Source of the DNA: Ophiura sarsii
Taxonomy: Eukaryota; Echinodermata; Ophiuroidea; Amphilepidida; Ophiuridae
Length of the DNA stretch: 64,000 nt
Assembly: GCA_035610835.1 (NCBI GenBank)
Contig: CM069452.1
Location: 4,492,171 to 4,556,170 of the forward strand
Reading direction: 5' to 3'
Made by a program: the position numbers and the translations under genes. This document shows, in pieces, positions 22,625 to 34,100 of the stretch. How positions within the stretch are numbered: position 1 is the stretch's first letter; every line of letters begins with the position of its first letter. The notes under the pieces were generated by a model that worked only from the letters and a program-made list of their open reading frames with translations, had not been told where the DNA came from and ran no database searches.

Positions 22625-22970
22625 GTTCAATCAGTTCCAAATTGGCAACAAATATTCGTTTTATTTCTCTCTGTGCGCAAAAGTAATCCAAAATTAAGCG
22701 CACATTTTATTGCCACACGCACACGGTGATTTGAAAGAGAACATTTTAAGCTTTGAAATGATACCTTGTTGAATGTAATCGGACTTTGTAATCACAAGAT
22801 ATGAATTGAAGAAGCATATTTGTTTCTATTATTTTCTTTATGTTTCACCAAATATATTGCCCTCTATCTCAAAACTGTGTTTGCCGACAACATGTCCTTT
22901 TTGACGCGACTGGTCACATTTATTTGCTGCTGTTAGGAGGCTTTGCCAATTTGGAACTGATGAAACTATA
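22625..22970. mobile_element. MITE family AGTTCCAAATTGGC, copy 2
   Basis: CAGTTCCAAATTGGC and GCCAATTTGGAACTGATG bound about 345 bp. The interior is shared with 17994-18190. Confidence 0.7.
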
Positions 22971-23147
22971 GATGATTTTGTGCCAAGACTAATTTTGTGC
23001 AGGCTAAGAAATTCATTTAAAAGATTCTGCTCAACAAAACTGGTAAACTTTTCAGTTCACAAAAAGTTCCAGACCAGGTGCTTTGATGTTGGCTATTCCA
23101 AAATCAGTAGTCCGTACCAAAAATCTGAGATGTACAATGTACATTAA

Positions 23148-23484
23148 AGGTAGATGACCCGATTTTCAACTTGATGTTTTCTATTTTACATGAAAGGTCA
23201 TCCTTAAAATTGCATTCCAAAGTTTGAGTTGCATAACTCCAATGGTTCTATTTTTAGAAGCGCAAGGTCAAAAGACATGTGCCCATTGAGTAGTACACAG
23301 ACTGGCTGGTGGTTAACCACCTTTGGCAGTAATTCACCACATTTTAGCCTATAATTTCCAAATGAAACATTTCTGGCCCCTAATATTTTACAGACATAAT
23401 GAGAAAAATATTGGGATTCTTCTGTTACCAAAATATCTTGATGTGAAAAAAAAATCGTAGCCCAAAAAAGTGATCGGGTCACCT
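23148..23484. mobile_element. MITE family B, copy 2
   Basis: It lies between TTAA sites (23144-23147, 23485-23488). It starts AGGTAGATGACCCGATTTTC and ends GTGATCGGGTCACCT. The 106-codon minus-strand frame across it is a by-product. Confidence 0.8.
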
Positions 23485-23992
23485 TTAAATGAAGAAATGT
23501 CCTCTCCGTAGTTTGATACCTCATTGATAATACTCAAGTGGGTAGTTTTGATGTTATGGTGGTTTAAATGACCGAATATAACGAGAACAAAGTTGCACTA
23601 AAATTGGGTTTTTATGGGATATCATTGCTTATAGTGTATGATTACACAGTGAAAATGTGTGTGCACAGATTCCCTGTTACCCATTCATCCAGCTACCTGA
23701 CTGGTTCATATAGCACACAGTGGACAATAATGATATCCCAGAGAAAACCAATTCTATAAAACCTTGTTGTCTTTAGGCATTGTTATTGAAATCATCATAC
23801 ATGTAATTTGCTCATTCAATGTATTTCCAAGATTTTTGGTACCGATTATTAATTTTGAATTAGCCAATATCAAAGCACCTGGTTTGAACTTTTTGTGTTA
23901 GGTGTAGAGGGACTCTAATCCTATAGATTTTGGTTTGCGGTAATATTGTTAAGCTATGCATGGATGAACCAATTTTATGGATCATCTCTTAC

Positions 23993-25506
23993 CTTATAGG
24001 ATGGTCACTACAAGCCTTTGGTCTCTCCATTACTGACACCCATTTATCATCATAGCTAAACAATGACAGATCCAGATATGGGCTACTGCTGTATGACTGA
24101 GAACTAATGGGAAGTTGAGCTAGCAGTCTCTTGACTGCCTCTGTATGTCCACCATATTTGGCGTTTATAATGGTGTGTTTAAAACGTCGCTGAATCTGTC
24201 GGGCATAGATATTGCTGGAGGCCGAACATGTGAACTGCGCGGAAGCGTGCAGGGTGGCATTGCGGAACAAGTCACAGAAATTCTCAAAAAGTTCGAGTAA
24301 ATCTTCAGATGTATTTTCAAATACGGCAACAACCTTTGTGGTGACCATGTTGTACACAACAAAGAACGACGGTTGCGAGTTTGGATCCTGAATCCTCAGC
24401 ATGACTACATCCTCACTGGCATACTTGATCAGGAGATGGTTCTCGTCCAAGAGTTGCATTTTCCACATCCGTAGCCAGCGAAAGTAGTCAAAGTATTGGA
24501 AGAACTGCCTGGTTGCCGTTGGTGTGCCCTTTTCCTGGGCTTTAGTCCATAAGAATACAAGCAGTCGATGTTTTAGTGAGTTGACGCATGAATCACGGAA
24601 AGGTCTATCGGACGGAGGATGGGGAGTGGCAAGAATCAACGCATCATCTTCATAACAGAATCTGCCGATTGTCCTGACGTCGATAAAACTACCATCTGGA
24701 GTCACTTGGAATATGTGAATAGTTTGCTGTTGAACCGATAGCACAGCCAAGATATTCTTATACAGATAAAGGCCTTGGTTGTGTGACAAAAAGATCTTAT
24801 CGCACTTGAAAGTTCTGGTATCACACAGGATACCAGCTTGTAGGTCTACAAGATGGAGTGAGTAGTCTTCTAATGGAGAACGTTGACTTGGTGAGACAGA
24901 CTCATTGTTGCGGTATCTGTCGTAGAATGGTGGATAAGGATCTTCTGGGACATATATGGCAGATCCGACGATCACGTAGCGACCGTCGTCTGTAAATAAA
25001 CTACATTCTCGATTGAGATGTTCTCCATTAGGGGCAACATTGACGGTGTGGTGCAATGCGAAGAACCTCTGAAAAAGTTGCCCTCGTATATGCTGGGCTT
25101 CTTGATCGACTGCAACGTCCACCGAGGAATGCTTCGAAAGACTCTGCAGCAAGTCACCAGCAGCTGCTGGACCTTGAAAGCGATAAATCTCTAGGGATGT
25201 TTGGTCCGAGGAAAAGGCAATGAAATACTGACCGTCTGGTGAGAATTTACGCAGGAAGCATGGCGGTTTTTCCACATTGACAACGGTAAAGTTGGGATAG
25301 ATGTTCTGGTGAAAGGACCGGGCCACATGAAACTGAGTTGCAGGTTTGCATCTGTGTGTTTCTCGTTGTCGAAGACGATGGACAATATTCTGGTTCTGAA
25401 TTCGGCGGGGCTTGATAGTGTCTGGTAGTTCAACGCCATTCAATACTGAAGAACCATTGTTGAGATGCTTTGTCTTATCTTTTGGTTTGATATAATTGGT
25501 GGCCAT
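23993..25506 (-). CDS. DET1: DET1 homologue, main coding exon
   Basis: DET1 is a nuclear subunit of the CRL4 ubiquitin ligase assembly. With DDB1, DDA1 and COP1 it directs degradation of substrates such as c-Jun and ETS factors, and its plant counterpart represses light responses (established knowledge). This exon supplies residues 1-504 plus two bases of codon 505. With exon 2 the protein is 577 residues, against about 550 in human. Hallmark stretches are [15 protein letters not shown] near residue 31, [20 protein letters not shown] near 66, [15 protein letters not shown] propeller strands, [20 protein letters not shown] near 160, and [20 protein letters not shown] near the end. The N-terminal 30 residues are lineage-specific. 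The first Met follows a possible acceptor (TTCTTAATAG, exon from about 25522), which suggests an upstream non-coding exon. No break or missing core motif is seen. Confidence 0.95.
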
Positions 25507-25524
25507 CGTGATGTCAGTGATCCT

Positions 25525-26200
25525 ATTAAGAATGATAGAAATACAACATGAACATGTTACATAAATACATTTTAATTAGACTCAAGAAGGAAGAAATGAT
25601 TACAACAAAAAAATGGTTTACCACCACAAACATTTTTTTACCATAACCATAATTTTCAAAATTTCAAAAGATATGAAAAGTTGTTAATGCCATTAAAAGC
25701 TGTTACAATTATACCGGGGCTTGCTTTTTATGTTTTTTTGTTGTTGAAAAAGGTCCATATTGCCAAATTTGCCCTCATAATAAAAAGGTCCACATTTTGA
25801 AAAAGGTCCACTTTTGACAAAATCTGCCAGCATGCCCGGGATCTCCCCTTGAAACTAGTGAGACGGACATGCCTGCATTTGTTACACTCGTGATTGTGCA
25901 AGCTTGACACTAGTACATCTAGTCAGTCTAGTTACATTTAGTTACAATCGTCGGCTCTCATCATCGTAGTTGCCAGACGCAGATTGAATGTGATCAGTTG
26001 AAACAGGGCTCAAATTAATTAAAGGCATCAAAGGCAATTGCCTTGGATGCCCGACCTAGTTGCCTTGATGCCCTCAACTGTTTTCACTTTATTCAAAAGT
26101 ACACAATTGCCTTGGAGAAAGTTGTTGCATCTTTCAATTTGCCTTTTTTCAATTTGCGTTCGTTTTGTGAGGTACATTGCACATCTCAATGTCCCTTATA
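25525..26200. other. Region upstream of DET1
   Basis: The DET1 promoter or 5' exon should lie here or further right, but no TATA box or CpG-rich block is evident. Repeated AAAGGTCCA motifs occur at 25748-25815, and an AATTGCCTTGGATGCCC repeat at 26037-26110. Confidence 0.35.
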
Positions 26201-26204
26201 AGGA

Positions 26205-26576
26205 CTTTTGTGCTGTCAATCATGGCGTTGTCAAGATGGTATTCGTTCAAATGTCTGCTTGTTCGCCGATGATTGTATATTGTATAACCGAGTGGAGGGT
26301 CCAGAGGATGATGATGAGCTACAAAAGGACTTTGACACACTAACAGACTGGCAAAATAAGTGGCAAATGGAATTCAATGCCAAAAAATGTTACGTTCTCC
26401 GAGTCTCACACTCCAGATCACCTCAGCAACACTTATACACCAAACACTCTTTTTTATTACCAAGCCACTCTGGATTGGAATAATTTACCATCTTATATTA
26501 AATCTGGGATAAATAAATGTACTTTTAAGACTTCAATGAAAAAACACCTAGCAAGAAGTGCCAGGATGGTTTGAAG
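26205..26576 (+). pseudogene. LINE (CR1/Jockey-like) reverse transcriptase remnant
   Basis: The translation contains VCLFADDCILYN, the RT FADD catalytic motif, followed by LTDWQNKWQMEFNAKKCYVL, typical of CR1/Jockey-clade LINEs. After a frame change it jumps to LDWNNLPSYIKSGINKCTFK, which belongs near the extreme C-terminus. Several hundred codons are therefore deleted. Non-functional. Confidence 0.8.
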
Positions 26577-26593
26577 GTGATTAAGGCTGAGAA

Positions 26594-27498
26594 TTTCAGG
26601 CGGGTACCAGGGTACCCGTCCGATATTTTGATACCCGGGTACAAAAATTAGGTACCCGGATACCCGAAATTCAAATATCTCTTCTTTTTTTCTCCTTTTT
26701 TTACATTTTTTTCTTATTTTCTAAGTCAAAAACAGGACCTTAGATGACTCGTATTTGACCCTTAATAACCCACTTAATACCCCTTGACCCACACCATTAG
26801 GGATAGTAACTCCTTACCTAGGATCTTATTAGGGATCAACTAGTTATCGGATCGGATATCGGATTGGCCAGATATTTCTATAAAGACATATCGGATAAAT
26901 ATCGGAATCGGTAGAAAATTGTCCTTGCCACCCATATTGCTTGCCAATGAAAAACAACAACAACAATGGGTTTTTATGCCAAAATGTGTCTGTTAAATAT
27001 GCATTTTTCAGTTCCTTTGACTACAATTTCCCCCCCATTATTCCATTATTTACTAATTTGCTAATATACATTATGTAATCCCTGTTTTTTTCTATCATTA
27101 TAATCTTTTTGAGTCGATCCCCCACAATATTTTTAAGTGATTTCCTATTTTATAAAGACTCAATAAAAGTATCGGATTGGATCAGATATCGGTTGACATT
27201 ATAAATTAATTATCGGTTATCGTATCGGAAGGGAAATGTCACATCGGTTGATCCCTAGATCTTATACTAAATTATTTAATTCATTCTTATCAAAAGTATG
27301 GTTTTTTCAACACCGTTTTATATGTAAAAATACAATTATTTTCAAAAGCAACATCTTAATTCAATGCAGGAGTTGTAAGTGTACATTGCACACCATTTGT
27401 CATCTTAGGTTCGCATCCAGGAAATGGAAAGTTTACATTAATCAAAAAAACAATTTAACAATATTTCAGTACCCCGGTACACAATTACCCGAAATTCC
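26594..27498. mobile_element. MITE with GAATTTCAGGCGGGTACC ends, split by a second MITE
   Basis: GAATTTCAGGCGGGTACC at the left and GGTACACAATTACCCGAAATTC at the right are imperfectly inverted, with repeated GTACCCGG motifs. A separate element occupies 26832-27255. The interior at 26729 also carries an ACAGGACCTTAGATGACTCG piece of the CAGGGGTAGAAT family. Confidence 0.5.
26832..27255. mobile_element. MITE with GGGATCAAC ends (nested)
   Basis: GGGATCAACTAGTTATCGG and ATCGGTTGATCCC are inverted, with TA on both sides. TATCGGAT-like motifs recur near both ends. Confidence 0.65.
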
Positions 27499-27511
27499 CA
27501 CCACAGCAGAG

Positions 27512-28130
27512 AAAGCAGCATCACAATGATCAAACGGGACCTGAAATGGGAATCTCTAAAACACCGGAGGACAGTAGATAGGTTGATCAACATATCAAGC
27601 GGTCACGGGTCACCTGGCCTTTCCAGTGCAAAAATTCCTGCGCTTGGTCAAAAGGAACTCAAGATTCACTTCTACAGAAGCCAATAGTTTCATCCCAAAT
27701 AAATAAAAACTGCTATCAATATTCATTTATACCTCGAACAATAATAGACTTGAAAACTCTGCCACAATCAGTTACCAACATTAAGGAAAAGAAAGCTTTA
27801 AAGACAGCAGTAAACAGGGGCGGATCCAGGATTTCTCAATAGGGGGGGTGCCAAAGCGGGGCCCCCTTGAATATTTTTACACGTTTTGACATGCTTTTTT
27901 ACCTGTTTTTAATGTTCTCGCCCTGTCAAAAATACTGGGATGCAGGCACCCTGTCAAAAAAGGGTGGGGGGGGGGGGGGGGGGCACACGCGCCCGCTTCC
28001 CCCCTAAATCCGCCCCTGGTGAATAAACATTTAACATCTACAATTACATGTACTGCAAAAAATAGCAAGCAAACCATGTCACAGCATCATCGCGCACCAA
28101 AACCCTGTCCGGTTCACTCCCATTTTATCA
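27512..28130 (+). pseudogene. LINE C-terminal remnant interrupted by a hAT MITE
   Basis: ITMIKRDLKWESLKHRRTVD, and after a gap RTIIDLKTLPQSVTNIKEKK, are the C-terminal signature of CR1-like LINE ORF2. The frame continues after the MITE at 27815-28018 as VNKHLTSTI, which shows the MITE landed in the LINE. Stops and deletions make it non-functional. Confidence 0.75.
27815..28018. mobile_element. hAT MITE, CAGGGGCGGATCCAGG ends
   Basis: CAGGGGCGGATCCAGGATTT and AAATCCGCCCCTG are hAT-type termini known from many animals. It includes an 18-G run at 27966-27983. The flanking LINE reading resumes across it; the 8-bp duplication has diverged. Confidence 0.8.
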
Positions 28131-29091
28131 AAATTCATAGTGCATGATTTTTAAGAAAGACGCATACTACCGATGTATAGGTGTGTAGGGTATAACAGAA
28201 TTATGCCCAATTATTAATAAGCTTACCTTACCTATTGAATAGGGAGGCTAATTTTAGTAATTTAGCCTAAAATCTAAATTAAAACGGTGTTTATCGTTTC
28301 TTTAATGATTAGATTCCAAGCTTTCATGAATCAAACATAGCCCAATACAGTGTTGTTAATTGATTACATTAATCAGCACTATGCATATACATGATAATCT
28401 CTAAACAAAGCAAAAACAAAATCATTGTTTTTAAAAAGCTTACATCTTTCATCGTCCATTTTGTTTTCTGCACCTCTACCTTAATACCCGATGCCCCAAT
28501 ATAAAAATAAGAATATAAGATTTTTGTTATCGCAATTCATTAAATGATATAAATGCTATTTCTACACATTATGATTGTTAAATTTGATGTATCATATTTA
28601 TTGAATACACTGTCACACAATGTAAATAAAGCGTAATTACTTTTGTTTCTGAGAACTGTCAAATTATGGTGATTAGGGTACATGGTAATCCGAGTCGAAT
28701 TCGGCACGGAATTCGTAAAGGAGTCTGCTGTTTTTTTCGAAGGTAGGTTTTCATTCTTCCCTTTATTTGCCTATAACATTGAGTGATTATTAAAAGGAAA
28801 TGTATCCAGTGATAACTGTGCTTTGATATGAGGATAAGTTCAAAGACTCTTGAATAGTATAGGTTTTAGATATCGAAAACTTTAAAAATAATTAATATGA
28901 TGTGTAGAATTCGACAGTCATGACACGATGTAAACAATGAAGAAGAAAAAAAATGCACAGTGGGGTTGGATAGTTCGAAAACTTCTGCCAATGTTCAGAA
29001 TACGTTGGTAGTGTTATGGCGACTATATCTTGACAGAAATCCCGTTCGGAATAAACCGTGGACAACTACTACGCATTTTAAAGGGGCACTA
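28131..29091. other. Stretch without recognised features
   Basis: AT-rich. No gene, RNA gene or repeat end was supported before the family Q MITE. Confidence 0.4.
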
Positions 29092-29479
29092 ATTATTATT
29101 AGAGATGTGTTGGAGACAGCGCCCTCAATTATGATAAAAACTGGGATTGGTATATTTTTATAATTGTATTACATGTATGAACTTACACCTATAAGCCTAG
29201 GATTAAGAAAAATCAGCCCTCTTTGTACAAGAAAACGTCGATTCAAAAATGCTCGTACAGCCGGGACGAGCATTTTACGTCCGACAGTATTCCGCTGCAG
29301 TACGCGTGATACATAACGCGAACCATAGAGAGCGTTTTTCAATAAATAGCGATGATATTGTTTTAATCAAGTTTTGCTGTGTTTTTGTTAGTAGAAACAA
29401 CAATAATTTTTAATGTTCATCTTGAATTCTGAAGTAAATTTTTAAACATTTAAAATTTTCAACACCACTTAATGTCCCT
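29092..29479. mobile_element. MITE family Q, intact copy
   Basis: AGGGGCACTAATT and CTTAATGTCCCT are inverted ends, with TTAA on both sides (29088-29091, 29480-29483). 388 bp without coding capacity. Confidence 0.75.
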
Positions 29480-29486
29480 TTAATTA

Positions 29487-29586
29487 GTTTTAATCATTAT
29501 CACACAAGTAAAAACATAAATTTGATTGAACGAGTTCAAAAATGTGCTGCAAGGTTTGTGACAAACACCTATGGTAAAGACACTAG
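29487..29586 (+). pseudogene. LINE 1, portion left of the gypsy insertion
   Basis: It reads NINLIERVQKCAARFVTNTY then GKDT, the conserved post-RT region of CR1/Jockey ORF2. The frame continues exactly after the retrotransposon at 36936 as SISNILTSLGW. It is cut on the left by the family Q MITE. Confidence 0.85.
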
Positions 29587-30033
29587 TGTTGTGACGCTAA
29601 ATTTATATTGATATTATTATATATTTTCATATCTAGAATTCAGGCCATGATTGACTTGAAATGGCAACACCGTACTTCCGTATTCTGAATCCCATTCAGT
29701 CTACGCGCCAATATCTCTGACCAATTCAAGTCGTCGTGCCACGCTGACAACACCTCATGATAAGTTTAGGCCATATAGTTTTCAATTCACACAACAGGAA
29801 TAGTGAGCTCTGAATTACAGAAGCTCACGATTGATGCGTGTCATGTCATTTCTTTAGGATAGTCTAGAAGCTGGGTGCTGTGTTCGTTTATAATATGAGT
29901 AAGTGAACTATTTATGATGAATTAATAAAATGTATATATAAATAACTTGGAAGCTATATCCGTTATATTCATTCTGTGTGTTTTGATCCCCTCTCCGCCA
30001 TGCGAGTATTTTCCCCAAAACCACGTCACAATA
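29587..30033 (+). repeat. 5' LTR
   Basis: It starts TGTTGTGACG and ends CGTCACAATA, an imperfect terminal inverted repeat. TATATATAAATAA at 29933 is a candidate TATA box and AATAAA at 29924 a candidate poly(A) signal. Identical to 36494-36940. Confidence 0.95.
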
Positions 30034-30035
30034 TC

Positions 30036-30063
30036 TGGTGGAGAATCCGGGCAATGATCCCGG
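30036..30063 (+). promoter_or_regulatory. Primer binding site (tRNA not assigned)
   Basis: TGGTGGAGAATCCGGG begins two or three bases after the LTR. Its complement ends in CCA and looks like a tRNA 3' acceptor end. The complementarity may extend to CCGG at 30063. I cannot name the tRNA from memory. Confidence 0.65.
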
Positions 30064-30150
30064 TACCTCTCACAAATTTTTGTTGTTGATTAAATTCCGA
30101 ATTCTCTTTGGAATTAGCTGGTGATTTTGACATAGATTGTTAAAAAGGCA

Positions 30151-31086
30151 ATGAGCGATAGTGATAGTGATAGTAAGTCTGTTATATCACTTAATAGTAT
30201 AGAGGAGGTTGAACTTGACGTAGCAAATATGGCTAAATATGATATGCATAATTGCGATATTAAATATTCTGGTAATCCAGATGATGACGTAGATAACTTC
30301 ATTAGTAGATTTGAGACGTATGCTGATCTGAGAGATTATACCGCGCCAAAATCTATACTTGCCTTACAAACAAAAGTGTATGGAAATGCTCGCGTCTATT
30401 TGGATTCAATTCCTGATACAGATAAGGATACCATAACCAAGATTAAAGATTTACTTAAAAGTAATTTCGAAGGTTCATCTTGGAAATGGAGCGTCGAATC
30501 TAAGCTGTTGTCGCGTAAGCAATTGACATCAGAAACACTTGACGACTATGCTTGTGAAATAATAAGATGGTGCAAGCAGGTTGGTAAATCTGAAGCAGAA
30601 AAATTATCTATTTTTGTTCGTGGTCTTTTGCCTTCTGTCAGAGCGTTTGTGTTTTCAAAAGAACCTGAATCATTTAAACAAGCACTAGACGCCGCGAGAT
30701 TGGGAATTTCAGTACAGCAAACGGCAAATGACTCACTATTCGCACCCGCACAATCACAAAATACTGAGCCCCAGGTAAATAGCATTAATTCTGTTCTGGA
30801 CACACTGACGGGAGTCGTGTCTAATATAGCCACCAGAATGGAGAAATTAGAACACGACAAACATGTCTCTTTTTCTTCCCCGTTAGATCGTACTTACAAT
30901 TCAGATCGTATAAGTAGTTCCTCTCAACCTAGGCATGAACCTAGTCAAACTTGGAATCAACCAAGGCAGTCACAGGCCCCCTATAGATCGTACAGAAAAT
31001 TAGTATGCAATAGGTGTGGTCGTGTGGGACATGGGTGGAGAAAATGCTATGCCAAATTTGACGTAAATAGGAATCCTTTAAACTAA
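30151..31086 (+). CDS. gag: Gag polyprotein of the chromovirus
   Basis: 311 residues that assemble the virus-like particle and bind element RNA. The N-terminus is Asp/Ser-rich. Residues around 45-190 resemble the retrotransposon Gag capsid fold (FISRFETYADLRDYTAP... to LLPSVRAFVFSKEPESF). A Ser/Gln-rich linker follows. At 286-299 there is one zinc knuckle, CNRCGRVGHGWRKC (CX2CX4HX4C). The start is the first ATG after the primer site (leader 30034-30150). The stop at 31084-31086 directly follows the slippery heptamer, so most ribosomes should end here and a minority shift into pol. Intact. Confidence 0.93.
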   Translation: MSDSDSDSKSVISLNSIEEVELDVANMAKYDMHNCDIKYSGNPDDDVDNFISRFETYADLRDYTAPKSILALQTKVYGNARVYLDSIPDTDKDTITKIKDLLKSNFEGSSWKWSVESKLLSRKQLTSETLDDYACEIIRWCKQVGKSEAEKLSIFVRGLLPSVRAFVFSKEPESFKQALDAARLGISVQQTANDSLFAPAQSQNTEPQVNSINSVLDTLTGVVSNIATRMEKLEHDKHVSFSSPLDRTYNSDRISSSSQPRHEPSQTWNQPRQSQAPYRSYRKLVCNRCGRVGHGWRKCYAKFDVNRNPLN

Positions 31087-31141
31087 TAAACCCATCTGCT
31101 CGACAGAAAAAGAAACATGTTCCACGACATGTAGATGGGTT
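31077..31141 (+). promoter_or_regulatory. -1 ribosomal frameshift signal (slippery site plus stem-loop)
   Basis: TTTAAAC at 31077-31083 lies in the gag frame as T TTA AAC, the ideal X XXY YYZ phase, immediately before the gag stop. After a 5-nt spacer, AACCCATCT (31089-31097) pairs perfectly with AGATGGGTT (31133-31141). Inside, ACATGT (31115-31120) pairs with ACATGT (31127-31132) around a 6-nt loop, stacking directly on the outer stem, with a 17-nt bulge on the 5' side. The pol frame is exactly -1 relative to gag and opens after a stop at 31068-31070. Confidence 0.88.
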
Positions 31142-34100
31142 AAGGTTTCAAAGATTTGAACATGTAAGAGGTGTATACCGAAATGGCAATGCAAACCGTG
31201 TACCTCTTGATTTGAACAGACAGACATTTGGACAAAAATCGAATTCCAGTTTTTCACAAGCGCATATTGAGATTAATTTGTCTAAGTTGAATACCATAGC
31301 AGCATTTGTTAATGGTAACCCTGTTCAATGTTTGATTGATACAGGTGCTTCTGTCAACATTATTGATCACGATTGGTTTCATGCTAATCTTTCCAATTTG
31401 CGTTTTTCTATAGAAAAATCACGTGTAGCTGAAGCACGCGCAGCAAATGGTAGTAGTTTGGAAATTACTGGATTCATAGTTTTGTCCATATCTGTCAATG
31501 GCACTCAATTTCCTGTACCTATGAATATTGCTCGTAACTTAAGTACACGTATCATACTTGGGTCTCAGTTTTTAAACAGGCACTGCGCAAGAATAGATTG
31601 TGAATCTCGTACACTAAGACTTGCTAAGGAGAGTAAAATACTTGTCATTGAGAAACAGGAAATTCCTGCTCACACTCAGTCTGTTGTGTGCGCAAGACTG
31701 TCAAATAAATTGCCATTCAATACAATTGGTCTCTCTCATGGAGGTAGGCGTGTCTCTGCATTAGGTGTATTGATCGCGAATACTGCTTCTAGTGTACAGA
31801 ATAACTGTATTCATTTATTAGTTATGAATACTACTGATGAACCAATAACTTTGTACCCTCGTACTAAATTGGGCATTTTTTCTCTCGTTGACCCGCATAG
31901 GATTCACTCCTTCCCCGATCTTGAGAAAAACAATGTTAACAATGTTAATATAAGGCAAGCATCCGCGGTAGCTAGCGATGTAAACAGTAAACAAGATTCA
32001 GTAAAGGAAGTCCTTTCAAAAGTGAATTTAAATACTGATCACATGTCAGGTACTGAAGCATCTGAAATCAATGGTTTACTCACTGAATATATTGATATAT
32101 TTCAAGTAAAAGGGGGTCCTACTGGTAATTACTCCCGTGTTAAACATGCTATTAACACTGGTGATCACCCTCCTATTAGATCTAGACCGTATAGGCAAGC
32201 TCCTCACATTCAAGCCGAAGTACGTAGACAAGTCCACGAAATGTTAGAACAAGACATTATAAAGGAGTCAGCAAGTCCTTGGTCCTTTCCAGTATGCATG
32301 ACACCTAAAGCTGGTGACCCAAATACTTATAGATTTGCAATTGATTTTAGAGCCTTGAATAAGATTTGCGCACGCGATAACTTTCCGTTACCTAACATAA
32401 ACGATGCTTTAGATAGTTTAGGTGCAGCTAAACCAAATTTCATTACAACTCTTGATCTTGCGGCTGGATATTGGCAAATAGGCTTAGAAGAAAGTTCCAA
32501 ATCTAAAACTGCATTCATCACTCAAGATGGCCTATATGAATTCCAAAGAATGCCATTTGGTTTACATAACGCCCCAGCCACTTTCCAACGAGCTATGCAA
32601 GAAGTTTTGAGAGGTTTGAATTGGAAATTCGTTCTCTGTTACTTAGATGACATAATTATATTCAGTAGTTCTTTCTCCGAACACATGGACCATTTAAGGC
32701 AAGTTTTCGATAGGTTGCGCGCAGCTGGTCTAAAATTACAACCTAAGAAATGTACTTTTGGTCAAACTGAGGTCAAATATTTAGGTCACGTAGTGAACAA
32801 AGATGGTGTAGCAACAGATCCAGCAAAATTGAAAATTGTCCAAGATTATCCAACTCCTGCCAAAGTAACCGAAGTCAAATCTTTTCTTGGATTTGTGGGA
32901 TATTATCGAAAGTTCATAAAGGACTTTTGCAAAATTGCTGAACCACTAACCAATTTAACTAGAAAAGATGTATCTTTTGTTTGGGATCAAAGTTGTCAAG
33001 AAGCATTCAAAACGCTCAAACGAAAATTGTTAGAGCCACCAATTCTAGCATATCCAAATTTCGATGGCACAGAATTCATATTGCAAACCGATGCTAGTCG
33101 TACTGGTTTAGGTTATATTTTGGCCCAAAAGCAGGATGGCAAAGAACGTGTGATATCCTATGGTGGAAGAGCATTACATGATGCGGAAAGAAATTACACT
33201 GTTACAGAAATTGAGGCTTTGGCAGTTGTCGAGGGAATCAAGAAATATGCTCCATATTTGCAACATAGTATCAAATTCACTGTTGTAACTGATCATTGCG
33301 CTTTGAAATGGCTCTTTGGTATAAACAAAAATACCGGAAGTCGATTAGCGCGATGGGCACTTAAACTGCAGTCATATAAGTTTGATGTAATTCACATTCG
33401 TGGACGCCATAATGGTAACGCTGATGCATTAAGTAGAATAGATTATGACAGAATGGATATTTGTACTGATTGCAATCATTCTCATTCCAAAGTCACTGAT
33501 GCTGTAGAAGTTAATAAGGTAGCCTGGGTAAAGTCGGGATTAGACGAGATGGTGAGCGACATCATACAAAATCCTAGTAATGATGTGAACTCTCGTCCTA
33601 CAGTAAACGTGGTTAGAAATCTTCGATTTCAAAAAGGGAAACGTGTTGAGAATGACAAAGATTCAGTCAAGCCAAATATTCCAAACTTTCCAAATGAGCT
33701 CAACTTAGACAAATTCAAACAAGTTTTGTTGACGGACATATTTGCGGGATCAATGTTGCAATATCTGGAAAACGATGAATTGCCAGATAATGCTGTTAAG
33801 GCTAGGAATGTAGTTTTACAGGCTGATCAGTACTATGCACACGAAGGGTTGTTGTATCACATTTGGCATACTCCTGCTAAAGGGCACATGCCTGAAAGAA
33901 ATGTCCATCGTTTGTATATACCCGTGCAATTAATTGATACAGTTCTAAATAACTGTCATGATCACGTGTTAGCCGCACATTTTGGATTTCAGCGAACCTA
34001 CAATAGAATCCGTCAACGTTACTTTTGGAAATGCATGTATCGTGACGTAGACAACTGGGTCCGTTCATGTATTTCTTGCTCTCAACGAAAAACTCATAGA

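Larger units (their letters stand above)
21788..23992 (-). other. DET1 intron (2205 bp) loaded with MITEs
   Basis: The donor GTAAGAG is at 23992 and the acceptor TTTCAG ends at 21788, both on the minus strand. The intron contains four separate MITE copies (about 21970-22155, 22171-22403, 22625-22970, 23148-23484). No further DET1 coding sequence is expected, because the protein is continuous across the junction. Confidence 0.85.

Noticed and set aside
23204..23524. 106-codon minus-strand frame downstream of the DET1 main exon
   Set aside because: It lies almost wholly within MITE family B inside the DET1 intron.
31212..31214. Independent pol start at a TTG codon
   Set aside because: The frame is open upstream to 31071 and joins gag at a perfect slippery site; initiation at TTG is unnecessary.
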